Part shown: positions 18,213 to 28,258 of the stretch, piece by piece | Layout of the letters: each line of letters begins with the position of its first letter | How positions within the stretch are numbered: the first letter of the stretch is position 1 | DNA from: Flavobacteriaceae bacterium | Lineage (GTDB): Bacteria > Bacteroidota > Bacteroidia > Flavobacteriales > Flavobacteriaceae | Assembly: GCA_027081505.1 (NCBI GenBank) | Contig: JALWKK010000072.1 | Span: 1-44,799, forward strand | Reading direction: 5' to 3' | Length of the DNA stretch: 44,799 nt | The notes under the pieces: generated by a model | The model's input: only the letters and a program-made list of their open reading frames with translations | What the model was told of the DNA's origin: nothing | Databases searched by the model: none | Made by a program: the position numbers and the translations under genes

Positions 18213-20294
18213 TTATTCCGTAATTTTCATCTCGTCTATTAACCGGTCTGCTCCTGCATATTTATCAATAATAAACAGTACATAGCGGATGTCCACCATA
18301 ATGTTTCTGCAAATTTCCGGATCGTAATATATGTCGCTCATAGTGCCTTCCCAAACGCGGTCAAAATTAAGACCTATTAAATTTCCGTTTGCATCAATAG
18401 CGGGACTTCCGGAGTTTCCGCCTGTAGTATGATTTGTTCCTAAAAAGCAAACCGGCATTTTTCCATTCTCATCGGCATACTTTCCATAATTTTTTGAAGC
18501 ATATAGGTCTTGTAATTTTTGAGGAACATCAAATTCATAATCGCCGGGAATGTATTTTTCCATCACACCTTCAAGATATGTTACCGGATGATAAAGAACT
18601 CCGTCTTTAGGAGCATAGCCTTTTACCTGCCCGTAAGTAACTCTAAGTGTACTGTTAGCATCAGGGAAATATCGCTCATTTGGCATTATTTCCATTTGTG
18701 CCTTGATATACAATTTTTGAAGATTATTTATTTTGTCGTTTAATGTAAAAAACATCGGATTTATACTCCGGTATAGCTCTTCAAAATAGGGTTTTGCGTA
18801 TTGATATGCAGCATCGTTATTAATTTTTGAAATAATTTCTTGAGGTGTTCCGGTAAGTATTTGTGATGTATTTTTAAAAGAAGTAAATCCGGTTTTATCG
18901 TAAATGGAAGCATCTGCATTTTTTGTATAAAGTGGCATAATGGCATTAAAAACTCCTTTGTCCACTTGGGCATTGTAGTTTTTAAATATTTTTTTTGCGC
19001 GGGATAAAACTTTTTCTTTTTCTTTATTAAAAACAGCTTCTCCTCGATAGTAAGCTTCTTCAAGTTTTCGAAGATTATACATAAGTTGCATCAACTCGTT
19101 GTTTCTAACAAAGACTTCTAAAAAATTAGACCGTTTTACGGCAAAGGGTTCAATTTCTTTATACAATTTATCAAATTGAGTTAGCAGGTTGCCGTATTTT
19201 TCAAAAAGCCCTTTTTTATTTACTTTTTTAAGAAACATTTTTTCAAAATCTTTCTTTTTGGCGATAGCATTTGTTTTTTTCAAACCCAGATTTTCACCTA
19301 TCCATTTTTTCCAATAATTTGCTATTCTGGCTTGTTTTGATGCGTATTGAATACGTATTTTATCATCTTCTTTCATCGCTTTGTCAATAACTTGCAAGGC
19401 TGCTTCACGAATAGCAATATTACTTGGGTTAATTTTTTGAGTGATTTGCTCTACGGCTACTGCCGGAAGGTATTCGTTGGTTTTTCCCGGAAACCCGAAC
19501 ACCAACGTAAAATCGCCTTCTTTTATTCCTTTTATGGAAATTGGCAAAAAATGTTTCGGCTTAAAAGGCACGTTATCAAAACTGTATTTTGCAGGCTTAT
19601 TATCTTTTGAAGCATAAATACGAAAAATCGAAAAATCGCCGGTATGTCTTGGCCAAACCCAATTGTCTGTATCGCTACCAAACTTACCTATACTTGCCGG
19701 CGGCGCTCCTACCAATCTAATATCTTCATATCGTTCGTAAACAAATAAAAAATACCGGTTTCCTTTATAGAATGCTTTTATCTTGGTTTTTTGCCAAACT
19801 TCTTTTTTAGTTGCTTTTTCTACAGCATTGCTGTTTGAATTTATTTTAGATTGTTTTATTCTTTCGGGCATTGCATCACTAACTCCAAGCAAAACTTGTT
19901 CGGTTACATCTTCTATCCGAACGATAAAATCTACATACAACCCTTCGTTTGGAAGTTCATCTGCATAACTTTTTGCCCAAAAACCATTTTTAATATAATC
20001 GTTTTCGAGAGTTGAATGCGATTGTATCTGACTAAAACCGCAATGATGATTGGTAAGCAACAATCCCTTAGGCGAAATTACCTCTGCGGTACATCCTCCG
20101 TTAAAATGAACAATGGCATCTTTTAAAGAAGAAGTATTAACATCATAAATATCTTTGGCAGTAAGGTTACTACCCAGTTGCTTCATTTCTTGTTCGTTCA
20201 TTCCCTTAAGAAGGGACGGAATCCACATTCCACCTTGTTGTGCAACTGCAGTGAGACCAAAAAATAATACAAATAAAAAAGTAACGCTTTTCAT
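18213..20294 (-). CDS. S46 family serine peptidase (DPP7/DPP11-like)
   Basis: Signal peptide MKSVTFLFVLFFGLTAVAQQGGMWIPSLL; TAEVISPKGLLLTNHHCGFSQIQ; LGTNHTTGGNSGSPAIDANGNLIGLNFD. Confidence 0.95.
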   Translation of the reverse strand: MKSVTFLFVLFFGLTAVAQQGGMWIPSLLKGMNEQEMKQLGSNLTAKDIYDVNTSSLKDAIVHFNGGCTAEVISPKGLLLTNHHCGFSQIQSHSTLENDYIKNGFWAKSYADELPNEGLYVDFIVRIEDVTEQVLLGVSDAMPERIKQSKINSNSNAVEKATKKEVWQKTKIKAFYKGNRYFLFVYERYEDIRLVGAPPASIGKFGSDTDNWVWPRHTGDFSIFRIYASKDNKPAKYSFDNVPFKPKHFLPISIKGIKEGDFTLVFGFPGKTNEYLPAVAVEQITQKINPSNIAIREAALQVIDKAMKEDDKIRIQYASKQARIANYWKKWIGENLGLKKTNAIAKKKDFEKMFLKKVNKKGLFEKYGNLLTQFDKLYKEIEPFAVKRSNFLEVFVRNNELMQLMYNLRKLEEAYYRGEAVFNKEKEKVLSRAKKIFKNYNAQVDKGVFNAIMPLYTKNADASIYDKTGFTSFKNTSQILTGTPQEIISKINNDAAYQYAKPYFEELYRSINPMFFTLNDKINNLQKLYIKAQMEIMPNERYFPDANSTLRVTYGQVKGYAPKDGVLYHPVTYLEGVMEKYIPGDYEFDVPQKLQDLYASKNYGKYADENGKMPVCFLGTNHTTGGNSGSPAIDANGNLIGLNFDRVWEGTMSDIYYDPEICRNIMVDIRYVLFIIDKYAGADRLIDEMKITE

Positions 20295-20321
20295 GTGAGA
20301 TAATTTCAATAATTTTACGGT

Positions 20322-21107
20322 ATGCAAGATACGTTAACCTTAGCTTTGGTACAAGCAGATTTACTTTGGGAAAATCCCGAAGCAAACCGAGACGCTTTAT
20401 CAAAAAAAATTGTTGCTCTCTTTTCTGAAAATCAAAAAACAGATATGATTGTTTTACCCGAAATGTTCACTACAGGTTTTTCGATGAAAGCCAAAAGCCT
20501 AGCTGAAGACGAAGACGGAAAAACCTTAAATTGGATGCAAGAAATAGCCAAAAAGTATCAAACGTCCATCACCGGAAGCTTTATTGTAAAAGACGGTGAA
20601 GATTATTTTAACAGGCTGTTTTTTGTTTTTCCCGACCAAAGTTTTAAAACCTACGACAAACGCCATGCATTTACACTCGCAGGAGAAGATAAAGTGTATA
20701 AAAAAGGTACAAAACGACTGTTTGTACACTGTAAAGGTTGGAAGATTTGCCCGTTAATTTGTTACGATTTGCGATTTCCGGTTTGGGCTAGAAACACCAA
20801 CGATTATGATGTTTTGCTATTTGTTGCCAATTGGCCCGAAAGAAGAATCAGTGCCTGGGATGCACTTTTAAGAGCCAGAGCTATTGAAAATATGTGTTAC
20901 GCCGTAGGCGTAAATCGGGTTGGTAAAGATGAAAATGGTATTGTTTATACCGGACATTCGTCGGTTTATGATGTCTTGGGCGAACGATTATTTTTTTCTG
21001 AAAAAGAAGAAACAACAGTTGTTACACTTGAAAAAAATCACATTACAAAACTTCGAAAAAAGTTAGGCTTCTTAAACGATCGAGACAGCTTTGTGATTGA
21101 AGATTGA
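20322..21107 (+). CDS. Nitrilase-superfamily amidohydrolase (omega-amidase YafV-like)
   Basis: DMIVLPEMFTTGFSM (Glu), YDKRHAFTLAGEDKVYKKG (Lys), CPLICYDLRFPVWARN (Cys). Confidence 0.93.
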   Translation: MQDTLTLALVQADLLWENPEANRDALSKKIVALFSENQKTDMIVLPEMFTTGFSMKAKSLAEDEDGKTLNWMQEIAKKYQTSITGSFIVKDGEDYFNRLFFVFPDQSFKTYDKRHAFTLAGEDKVYKKGTKRLFVHCKGWKICPLICYDLRFPVWARNTNDYDVLLFVANWPERRISAWDALLRARAIENMCYAVGVNRVGKDENGIVYTGHSSVYDVLGERLFFSEKEETTVVTLEKNHITKLRKKLGFLNDRDSFVIED

Positions 21108-21133
21108 GGATTTATAAATGGTGATTGGTAATT

Positions 21134-21213
21134 GGTATTCGAGCCTGTCTGCCATATGCAGATAAATATACCAACAGGTAGGTTTTCAACTTGTTGAAAG
21201 TATCGAGAATACC
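21134..21213. repeat. Composite palindromic element with nested inverted repeats
   Basis: GGTATTC (21134-21140)/GAATACC (21207-21213); CCTGT/ACAGG; TCTGC/GCAGA; TTTCAAC-TT-GTTGAAA (21184-21199). Confidence 0.65.
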
Positions 21214-21290
21214 ACAATTGAAGATTTATTAGATTGGTGATTGATGATTGATGAATTATGATTTTTCAACTCACACCAGACACCTCACCT

Positions 21291-21348
21291 ACTGCCCACT
21301 GAAGACTGCCAACTGAAAACTGCCCACTGCCTACTGAAAACTGCCTAC
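21291..21348. repeat. Degenerate short tandem repeat, CTGCCNACTGAARA-type units
   Basis: CTGCCCACTGAAGA CTGCCAACTGAAAA CTGCCCACTGC CTACTGAAAA CTGCCTAC read directly. Confidence 0.8.
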
Positions 21349-21354
21349 AAAAAA

Positions 21355-21969
21355 CTAAAACAGCCCATGTAACTCGGCGTCAATACGGTTAATAATCTCG
21401 CCAAGATGTTCGGGATTTTCTACAAAATCGAGTTTATCTACATCTACAATTAACAAATTTCCTTTGTCGTAGTCGTGAATCCACGCTTCGTAGCGTTCGT
21501 TTAAACGGCTTAGGTAATCGATGCTTATGGAGTTTTCGTATTCACGTCCTCGTTTATGAATTTGTTTTACCAAATTTTCAATCGAGCTTCTTAAGTAAAT
21601 AAGTAAATCGGGTGGTTGGGTTACGCTTTCCATTAAATCAAAAAGCGATCGGTAGTTTTTATAATCACGATTGGTCATTAAGCCCATTGCGTGAAGGTTG
21701 GGAGCAAAAATAAAAGCGTCTTCATATATGGTCCTGTCCTGAATAACGGTTTTTTTTTGTTCTCTAATATCGAGTATTTGTCTAAACCTACTGTTTAAAA
21801 AATAAACCTGAAGATTAAACGACCAACGTTCCATTTGGTTATAAAAATCATCGAGATACGGATTGTCTTCGACATCTTCATACTGTGCAATCCACTTATA
21901 ATGCTTGGCTAACATTCTGGTTAGTGTGGTTTTTCCCGCTCCTATGTTTCCGGCTATGGCTATGTGCAT
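21355..21969 (-). CDS. Deoxynucleoside kinase family protein
   Basis: MHIAIAGNIGAGKTTLTRMLAKHY (P-loop), QDRTIYEDAFIFA, RSSIENLVKQIHKRGREYE. Confidence 0.95.
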   Translation of the reverse strand: MHIAIAGNIGAGKTTLTRMLAKHYKWIAQYEDVEDNPYLDDFYNQMERWSFNLQVYFLNSRFRQILDIREQKKTVIQDRTIYEDAFIFAPNLHAMGLMTNRDYKNYRSLFDLMESVTQPPDLLIYLRSSIENLVKQIHKRGREYENSISIDYLSRLNERYEAWIHDYDKGNLLIVDVDKLDFVENPEHLGEIINRIDAELHGLF

Positions 21970-21977
21970 AAGGTGAT

Positions 21978-22748
21978 TTAGTTTGGATATTTTATTGAAA
22001 ATGTATGTGTTTTTTTTCCGTCATAAATATACAGGAATTCTTCAAAAAGTTGCAAGTCTTTTATGGTAATTTCGGGTATCGGTATTTTTATGGGTTGAAT
22101 GTCTTCTTGAGTTATATAGAATAGTTTGTTGTTCTTTACGCCTATAAGGTTTTGTTTGTAAAGTACTATTTTAGAAAATCCGGAAACGGGAAAGCTAAAT
22201 AAAATACTTCCGTACGTGTTTACAACAATTAATTTATCGGTAAAAAGCAAATAACAATAATTAAAATCGCTGGTTTGATAAATTAAGTTTTCGTCAAAAT
22301 AAGGTGAGATAAAAACAAATTGTTTGCTACGGTAATTGTATAAAAATAATTGTTGGGCAATTTCATTATATACCCAAATCATATTATTTCCGGTGTTTGT
22401 AACGCTTCGTGCAAAAACACTATCCGGAAGATTATTAAGGTTTATGCGTTCTATCTCGTTCAAGGTATTATCTACAAAAACAACGGTATTGGTTTCTTGG
22501 TAAAACAAAAGGATTTTTAACGGATTTATAATGTCTGCTCGAGTGAGTTTTCCCAGTGAATAATCGTTAAAGGTAAACTCTTTGTTGCCTTCTAGTTTAT
22601 AAAAAACATTGTCTTTGATAAAATAGGTGTTACGATATGCATCTTTGCCAACAAAAACATCGGCTTGAAGTGCCGTAGAATCTACAAATGTGAGTTGCTG
22701 ACCCCAACACAAAACAGAAAATAACAGTATAAACAAGTGTTTTATCAT
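21978..22748 (-). CDS. Exported hypothetical protein (beta-propeller-like, Flavobacteriia type)
   Basis: Signal peptide MIKHLFILLFSVLCWGQ; repetitive beta-rich sequence; downstream overlap spacing with the kinase gene. Confidence 0.6.
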   Translation of the reverse strand: MIKHLFILLFSVLCWGQQLTFVDSTALQADVFVGKDAYRNTYFIKDNVFYKLEGNKEFTFNDYSLGKLTRADIINPLKILLFYQETNTVVFVDNTLNEIERINLNNLPDSVFARSVTNTGNNMIWVYNEIAQQLFLYNYRSKQFVFISPYFDENLIYQTSDFNYCYLLFTDKLIVVNTYGSILFSFPVSGFSKIVLYKQNLIGVKNNKLFYITQEDIQPIKIPIPEITIKDLQLFEEFLYIYDGKKTHTFSIKYPN

Positions 22749-22899
22749 AAAGAGGCAAGGTAGTAAATTATTTTATAACATTACAAATTCTTTAAAGTTG
22801 TAAAAGAAAGCTATAAGTTAATAAGTGCAGCGCTTCATTAAAAAATGAAGGGATAATTACATAAAACAATAAATTGTATATCTTAATCGTTTTAAACAT

Positions 22900-23349
22900 A
22901 TGCTACTAAAACTAACATTCTTTTGTCTATTGTCTTTAAGTGTTTTTTCACAAAAAAAGAAACCTATTTTTGATTATAACATCATTATTAATAAAAATAA
23001 ATCAATTGAAGAAGACAAAGCCTACACATTAATTGTAATTTCCTCACCATTTTGCGGTTTTTGCAGAGTAGCATTAAAAAAACTCCACACACTAAAAGAC
23101 AATAAAAATCTAAACATAATTATTTATTCTTTTAGTGGAGAAGCAAATAATAATAAGTTTTACCAAGATACGCCATACTTTGATACCTTTGTGTTTATAG
23201 ACGCTGAGAAAGACCCAAATCAATATTTCGACAAATTGTTTCTCCCGAGATTCTATTTATACAACAAAACCGATTTGGTATGGAAAAAGAAAGGATACTA
23301 TAAAGATATCGCCTCAAAAATAGAAAGAAGAATTAAAAGAGGAATCTAA
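22900..23349 (+). CDS. Exported thioredoxin-like protein
   Basis: Signal peptide and YTLIVISSPFCGFCRVALKKLHTL (CxxC). Confidence 0.75.
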   Translation: MLLKLTFFCLLSLSVFSQKKKPIFDYNIIINKNKSIEEDKAYTLIVISSPFCGFCRVALKKLHTLKDNKNLNIIIYSFSGEANNNKFYQDTPYFDTFVFIDAEKDPNQYFDKLFLPRFYLYNKTDLVWKKKGYYKDIASKIERRIKRGI

Positions 23350-23457
23350 ATATCTGTATTTCCAATAATTTTTTGTAACTTGCTATCGTTCAGCATAATA
23401 CTTTTAGTTGTAATCCTTGTTACAGGCTACAACAAATGTATGCTATACTTTTGAGAT

Positions 23458-23556
23458 GTGAAAGTAAACAAATTTTTGAAAATAGCTATGGTATGTTTAC
23501 TATGCATTGGTATTATTACTATAACTGTACTAGTGATTAAAAAATTACTAACTTAA
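23458..23556 (+). CDS. Putative small single-TM peptide (GTG start, 32 aa)
   Basis: VKVNKFLKIAMVCLLCIGIITITVLVIKKLLT*, 11 bp upstream of the DUF2892 gene. Confidence 0.3.
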   Translation: MKVNKFLKIAMVCLLCIGIITITVLVIKKLLT

Positions 23557-23567
23557 AATTATATATT

Positions 23568-23774
23568 ATGAAAAAAAACATGGGCGGTGCAGACCGCATT
23601 ATTCGATTAATTATAGCTGCTGTTATTGGCTATCTATATTACAATGGCACTATTGCCGGAACTTTAGGGTATGTATTACTGGCAGTTGCCGCAATATTTA
23701 CCTTAACAGCACTTATTAGTTCTTGTCCTTTATACTCCATTATTGGAATAAACACCTGCAAAGTAAAAAGTTAA
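23568..23774 (+). CDS. DUF2892-family (YgaP-type) membrane protein
   Basis: MKKNMGGADRIIRLIIAAVIGYLYYNG...LISSCPLYSIIGINTC. Confidence 0.9.
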   Translation: MKKNMGGADRIIRLIIAAVIGYLYYNGTIAGTLGYVLLAVAAIFTLTALISSCPLYSIIGINTCKVKS

Positions 23775-23802
23775 TACTTATTTCAATTTAGTTATTATTC
23801 CC

Positions 23803-23832
23803 AAGAAAATCGTCCTAGTTGGCGATTTTCTT
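23803..23832 (+). terminator. Stem-loop terminator-like
   Basis: AAGAAAATCG (23803-23812) / CGATTTTCTT (23823-23832), after the DUF2892 ORF. Confidence 0.7.
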
Positions 23833-23889
23833 AGTTATATACATTCCTTACTAATTTCTTCTTGCAACAACGCATCCTATTAGGTACAT

Positions 23890-25371
23890 TTGCTCGAAAC
23901 AATCGCATCCTTGAGCGTATTTAAAAAACTCTTTAAGCAAACCTTTATCTATGGTCTTGCCACGGTACTTCCCAGAGCATTAGGGATTGTATTAGTGCCT
24001 CTTTACACCAGTGTGCTGGGTAGAGAACAATATGGTGTGTATGCTTCTATTATGGCATTTCTTATTTTAGGAAATGTACTGCTTTCCTACGGAATGGAGA
24101 CTGCTTTTTTTCGGTTTATTAATAAAAAAGAATTTGATAAAAAACAAGTACAAGCAACAGCTTTAACTTCAATAACAAGTACTACGTTACTCTTTTTGGC
24201 TGTAACACTTCCCTTTAAAAACCAAATAGCAAACACCTTGGATTTTAACCCTGTTTTTGTTACGTACGGGCTACTCATATTAGCCTTAGACGCTTTTGCG
24301 ATTATTCCGTTTGTATGGTTTCGCGCCAACGAAAAACCTACGCAATATGCTTTTATTAAAATCTTTAATGTTTGTATAAACTTAGGATTCAATTTGTTTT
24401 TCTTTTTATTACTTCCAAAGCTTGCTGTGGATAATTCCAACAGTTTTTGGAGCGATATTTATTTTGAAGAAAACAAAGTTGCTTACGTATTTATTGCCAA
24501 TCTTATCGCCAGTATCATTACCTTATTGATTTTGTTACCGCTTTACCAAAAAATCGGGTTTGCATTTAACCTGCCTATATTTAAAAAAATGCTTCGGTAT
24601 GCGTTTCCTGTTCTTATTGCGGGAATTGCTTTTTCGATTAACGAAGCTTTTGATAAAATCTTACTTAAATACATGCTTCCATCAAACATTGCCGAAGCCG
24701 AAGTAGGAGTCTATGCAGCCTGTTACAAACTCGGTGTTTTTATGACCCTTTTTGCAACAGCATTTCGGTTGGGTATAGAACCTTTCTTTTTTAACCATGC
24801 CAAAGAACAAAACGCCCAACAAACCTATGCTACCATAACTCGCTATTATGTAGTTTTGGGTAGTTTAATTTTACTAACTGTTGTTGTGTACATCGATATT
24901 TTAAAACGCATATTAATTCCCAATCAAGCCTATTGGAGTGCATTAAGCATCGTACCTATTATTTTGTTGGCAAATTTGTGTTTGGGTATTTATCATAATC
25001 TTTCGGTGTGGTATAAAGTAACCGACCGCACTAAATATGGTGCTTATATTTCGGTACTGGGAGCCATTGTTACATTGGTTTTAAATGTGGTATTAATTCC
25101 GGTTATAAGTTACGTAGGTTCTGCTATTGCTACCTTAGCAGCCTATAGTAGTATGATGGTGGTGTCGTATTTTTTAGGAAAAAAACACTATCGTGTGCCG
25201 TATGATATCAAAAAAATTGGCGGTTACATATTACTTTCGGTACTATTGGCTTCTTTTTCATTTTATATTTTTGAAAGTGATATTTGGATAGGCACCGGTT
25301 TTTTATTCCTATATATTGCGCTTATATTTGTTTCGGAAAAAAAACAATTAAAAAAAATCATTAAATTATAA
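23890..25371 (+). CDS. Polysaccharide flippase / oligosaccharide transporter (Wzx/MATE-like)
   Basis: FIYGLATVLPRALGIVLVPLYTSVLGREQYGVYASI with about 12-14 hydrophobic segments; TTG start. Confidence 0.9.
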   Translation: MLETIASLSVFKKLFKQTFIYGLATVLPRALGIVLVPLYTSVLGREQYGVYASIMAFLILGNVLLSYGMETAFFRFINKKEFDKKQVQATALTSITSTTLLFLAVTLPFKNQIANTLDFNPVFVTYGLLILALDAFAIIPFVWFRANEKPTQYAFIKIFNVCINLGFNLFFFLLLPKLAVDNSNSFWSDIYFEENKVAYVFIANLIASIITLLILLPLYQKIGFAFNLPIFKKMLRYAFPVLIAGIAFSINEAFDKILLKYMLPSNIAEAEVGVYAACYKLGVFMTLFATAFRLGIEPFFFNHAKEQNAQQTYATITRYYVVLGSLILLTVVVYIDILKRILIPNQAYWSALSIVPIILLANLCLGIYHNLSVWYKVTDRTKYGAYISVLGAIVTLVLNVVLIPVISYVGSAIATLAAYSSMMVVSYFLGKKHYRVPYDIKKIGGYILLSVLLASFSFYIFESDIWIGTGFLFLYIALIFVSEKKQLKKIIKL

Positions 25372-25806
25372 ATGAAGATAAAAATAATAAACAAATCGCG
25401 TCACAAGTTACCTCATTATGAAACACTTGCTTCGGCAGGAATGGATTTGCGGGCAAATTTAGACAACCCCGTTGTTTTAAAACCGCTGGAAAGAGCCATA
25501 ATAAAAACCGGTTTGTTTATAGAGTTACCCGTGGGTATAGAAGCACAAGTACGCCCGCGAAGCGGACTGGCTGCAAAAAAAGGAATAACCGTTTTAAACG
25601 CTCCCGGCACTATAGATGCCGATTATCGAGGAGAAATTGGCGTGATTTTGGTAAACCTATCTAACGAAGATTTTACTATTGAAGATGGCGAACGCATTGC
25701 CCAACTCATCATTGCCAAACACGAACGTGCGCAATGGGAAGAGGTAAGTGTATTATCGGAAACCGATAGAGGTGCCGGAGGGTTTGGAAGTACGGGAGTG
25801 AAGTAA
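25372..25806 (+). CDS. dut: dUTP diphosphatase
   Basis: [57 protein letters not shown]. Confidence 0.98.
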   Translation: MKIKIINKSRHKLPHYETLASAGMDLRANLDNPVVLKPLERAIIKTGLFIELPVGIEAQVRPRSGLAAKKGITVLNAPGTIDADYRGEIGVILVNLSNEDFTIEDGERIAQLIIAKHERAQWEEVSVLSETDRGAGGFGSTGVK

Positions 25807-25858
25807 AAAATTAAACAACAATAACATAGTTCTATGATACTTTAATCGGAAAAAAATT

Positions 25859-26875
25859 ATGAAAATAATCGTCCCAATGGCAGGTCGTGGTTCACGTCTT
25901 CGCCCGCATACATTAACCATCCCGAAACCACTTATTCCGGTAGCAGGAAAACCCATTGTACATCAATTGGTAACCGAAATAGCCCAATTGCTTAACGAAC
26001 CCATAGAAGAGATTGCTTTTATACTGGGCGACCCGGCTTGGTTTGGTGATGAGGTAGTAGAAAAACTAAAAGAATTAGCCGTATCATTAGGTGCAAAACC
26101 CAGTATTTACCGGCAACTTAATCCCTTAGGAACCGGTCATGCCATTATGTGTGCTAAAGAATCACTGCAAGGACCTGCCGTTATCGCCTATGCAGACACA
26201 CTCATAAAAGCAACTTTTAACTTAGACAAAACAGCCGATGCCGTAATTTGGACAAAAAAAGTAAAAAACCCCGAAGCCTACGGCGTAGTAAAACTTAACG
26301 AAAACCAAGAAATCATCGAGCTGGTAGAAAAACCGCAAAAATTTGTTAGCAACCAAGCCGTTATAGGGATTTATTATTTTAAAGACGTTGGCGTGCTAAA
26401 AAACGAATTGCAATATGTGTTGGACAACAACATTATAAACGGAGGCGAATACCAAATTAACGATGGCATTAAACGCATGATGGCAAACGGAAAACTCTTT
26501 AAAACAGGCGCCGTTGACGAATGGATGGACTGCGGAAACAAAGACGTTACCGTAGAAACCAACACCAAAATGCTCCAATTTTTGCAACAGGATAAGAAAA
26601 CGCTAATCTCCGATACCGTTACACTGGAAAACGCTACTATTATAGAACCTTGCTTTATCGATGAAGAAGTAATTATAAAAAACAGTACGGTAGGTCCTTA
26701 TGTTTCGGTGGGAAAAGGCACAATAATTGAGGATAGTAACGTTAAAGAAAGTATCATTCAATCACATTCAACTATAAAAAACGCCAAATTTAACAAGGCA
26801 ATGATAGGAAACCATGTTATTTTTGACGGTAATTTCACAAATATTAGCTTAGGAGATTACAGCCAATTAAAATAA
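25859..26875 (+). CDS. Sugar-1-phosphate nucleotidyltransferase
   Basis: MKIIVPMAGRGSRLRPHTLTIPKPLIPVAGKPIVHQL; C-terminal hexapeptide-like repeats. Confidence 0.95.
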   Translation: MKIIVPMAGRGSRLRPHTLTIPKPLIPVAGKPIVHQLVTEIAQLLNEPIEEIAFILGDPAWFGDEVVEKLKELAVSLGAKPSIYRQLNPLGTGHAIMCAKESLQGPAVIAYADTLIKATFNLDKTADAVIWTKKVKNPEAYGVVKLNENQEIIELVEKPQKFVSNQAVIGIYYFKDVGVLKNELQYVLDNNIINGGEYQINDGIKRMMANGKLFKTGAVDEWMDCGNKDVTVETNTKMLQFLQQDKKTLISDTVTLENATIIEPCFIDEEVIIKNSTVGPYVSVGKGTIIEDSNVKESIIQSHSTIKNAKFNKAMIGNHVIFDGNFTNISLGDYSQLK

Positions 26876-26878
26876 CTA

Positions 26879-28255
26879 TTGAAAGCAATAACACACATAT
26901 CTGTTTTTAGCATCTTTTTAGCAATGTTGCTTCCGTTACAGAGCATCGCACAAAAAGACACCCAAACCCTTCTTGAAGATGATTTGGGAAACGTAACCGA
27001 TGTGTTTCAAGAAAACTTTTTTGAAGCCTTAAAACAACGCGCCATCGAAAATTACGAGTTGGCATTGGTTGCCTTAAAAAAAGCTGAAAAAGGAACTCGA
27101 AAGGATCCCGAAAACCAAGCGGTAATAAATTTTGAAAAAGCTAAAAATTACGTAAAACTAAGGCGCTATGACGATGCCGAAGAATTTTACTTAAAAACCA
27201 TCGAGACCGTTGGCGAAAAACCCGATATCCTTATTTCATTGTATGATTTATATTCGTTGCAACGTAACTATGATAAGGCTATTGAGCTTGTAAAAAAAAT
27301 AATACCTCACAATTCACATTATAAAGAAGAACTTGCCGGTTTGTACGTTAGAACCAAACAATACGAAAAAGCTCTCACACTGTTGGACGAATTAGACAAA
27401 AAGCGGGGCGAAAGTCAATATAGAAACGCCTTACGAAGGCAAATTTACCGAGCTTCCGGAAACAAAAAAGAAGAAATAGACAAGCTGGTTGCCAAAATAA
27501 ACAGCAAACCCAAAAACGAACAAGAATACCTTAATCTCATTTACCTTTACAGCGAACAGGGAAACACAAAAAAAGCCTTTGAAACGGCTAAAGAATTACA
27601 CTCAAAACTTCCCTCATCTGAAAAAGTCCACCTGGCATTGTACAAATTTTATTTAACTGAAGGTTCTGTAGAAAAGGCGGTTGCTTCTATTAAAGTAATT
27701 GCTCGTTCGCAACAAATAGAGAGTCAAAATAAATATCAAATTTTAGACGATTTTTTGGCATTTATCACTACCCGAACACAATATCAAAAATACTTAGAAC
27801 AGGTAGTTGAATGGTTTGCACAACAAGATAATAACGGAACTTTTTATTTTCAGTTGGGAAAATTCTTTTTAGAAAAAGACAAAGAAAAGGCATTAACTTA
27901 CTTTGAAAAAGGGTTGAAAAACGATAGTGATAACTATAAATTAGTAAAACAAACCCTTCGGTTGCAATTAGACCTAAACCAATTTGAAAAAGCTAAAAAT
28001 CTTAGTGATAGAAGCCTAGAGGTTTTTCCTTCGCAACCCGAATTATACTTGCTAAACGGAAAAGCAAACAATAAACTTCAACAATGGGACGACGCCATAG
28101 AAAGCCTCGAAACAGGATTGGATTTTTTGTTGGATAACCCTAAAATCGAGATTCAATTTTACAACCAACTTATCGAAGCCTATTCAAAAAAAGGAAATAT
28201 TAAAAAAGCAAAACAATTTCGTCAAAAAATAGAATCTTTACCGGTCGAAAATTAA
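26879..28255 (+). CDS. Tetratricopeptide-repeat protein with signal peptide
   Basis: Multiple TPR-like repeats; TTG start; operonic position. Confidence 0.88.
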   Translation: MKAITHISVFSIFLAMLLPLQSIAQKDTQTLLEDDLGNVTDVFQENFFEALKQRAIENYELALVALKKAEKGTRKDPENQAVINFEKAKNYVKLRRYDDAEEFYLKTIETVGEKPDILISLYDLYSLQRNYDKAIELVKKIIPHNSHYKEELAGLYVRTKQYEKALTLLDELDKKRGESQYRNALRRQIYRASGNKKEEIDKLVAKINSKPKNEQEYLNLIYLYSEQGNTKKAFETAKELHSKLPSSEKVHLALYKFYLTEGSVEKAVASIKVIARSQQIESQNKYQILDDFLAFITTRTQYQKYLEQVVEWFAQQDNNGTFYFQLGKFFLEKDKEKALTYFEKGLKNDSDNYKLVKQTLRLQLDLNQFEKAKNLSDRSLEVFPSQPELYLLNGKANNKLQQWDDAIESLETGLDFLLDNPKIEIQFYNQLIEAYSKKGNIKKAKQFRQKIESLPVEN

Positions 28256-28258
28256 CCT

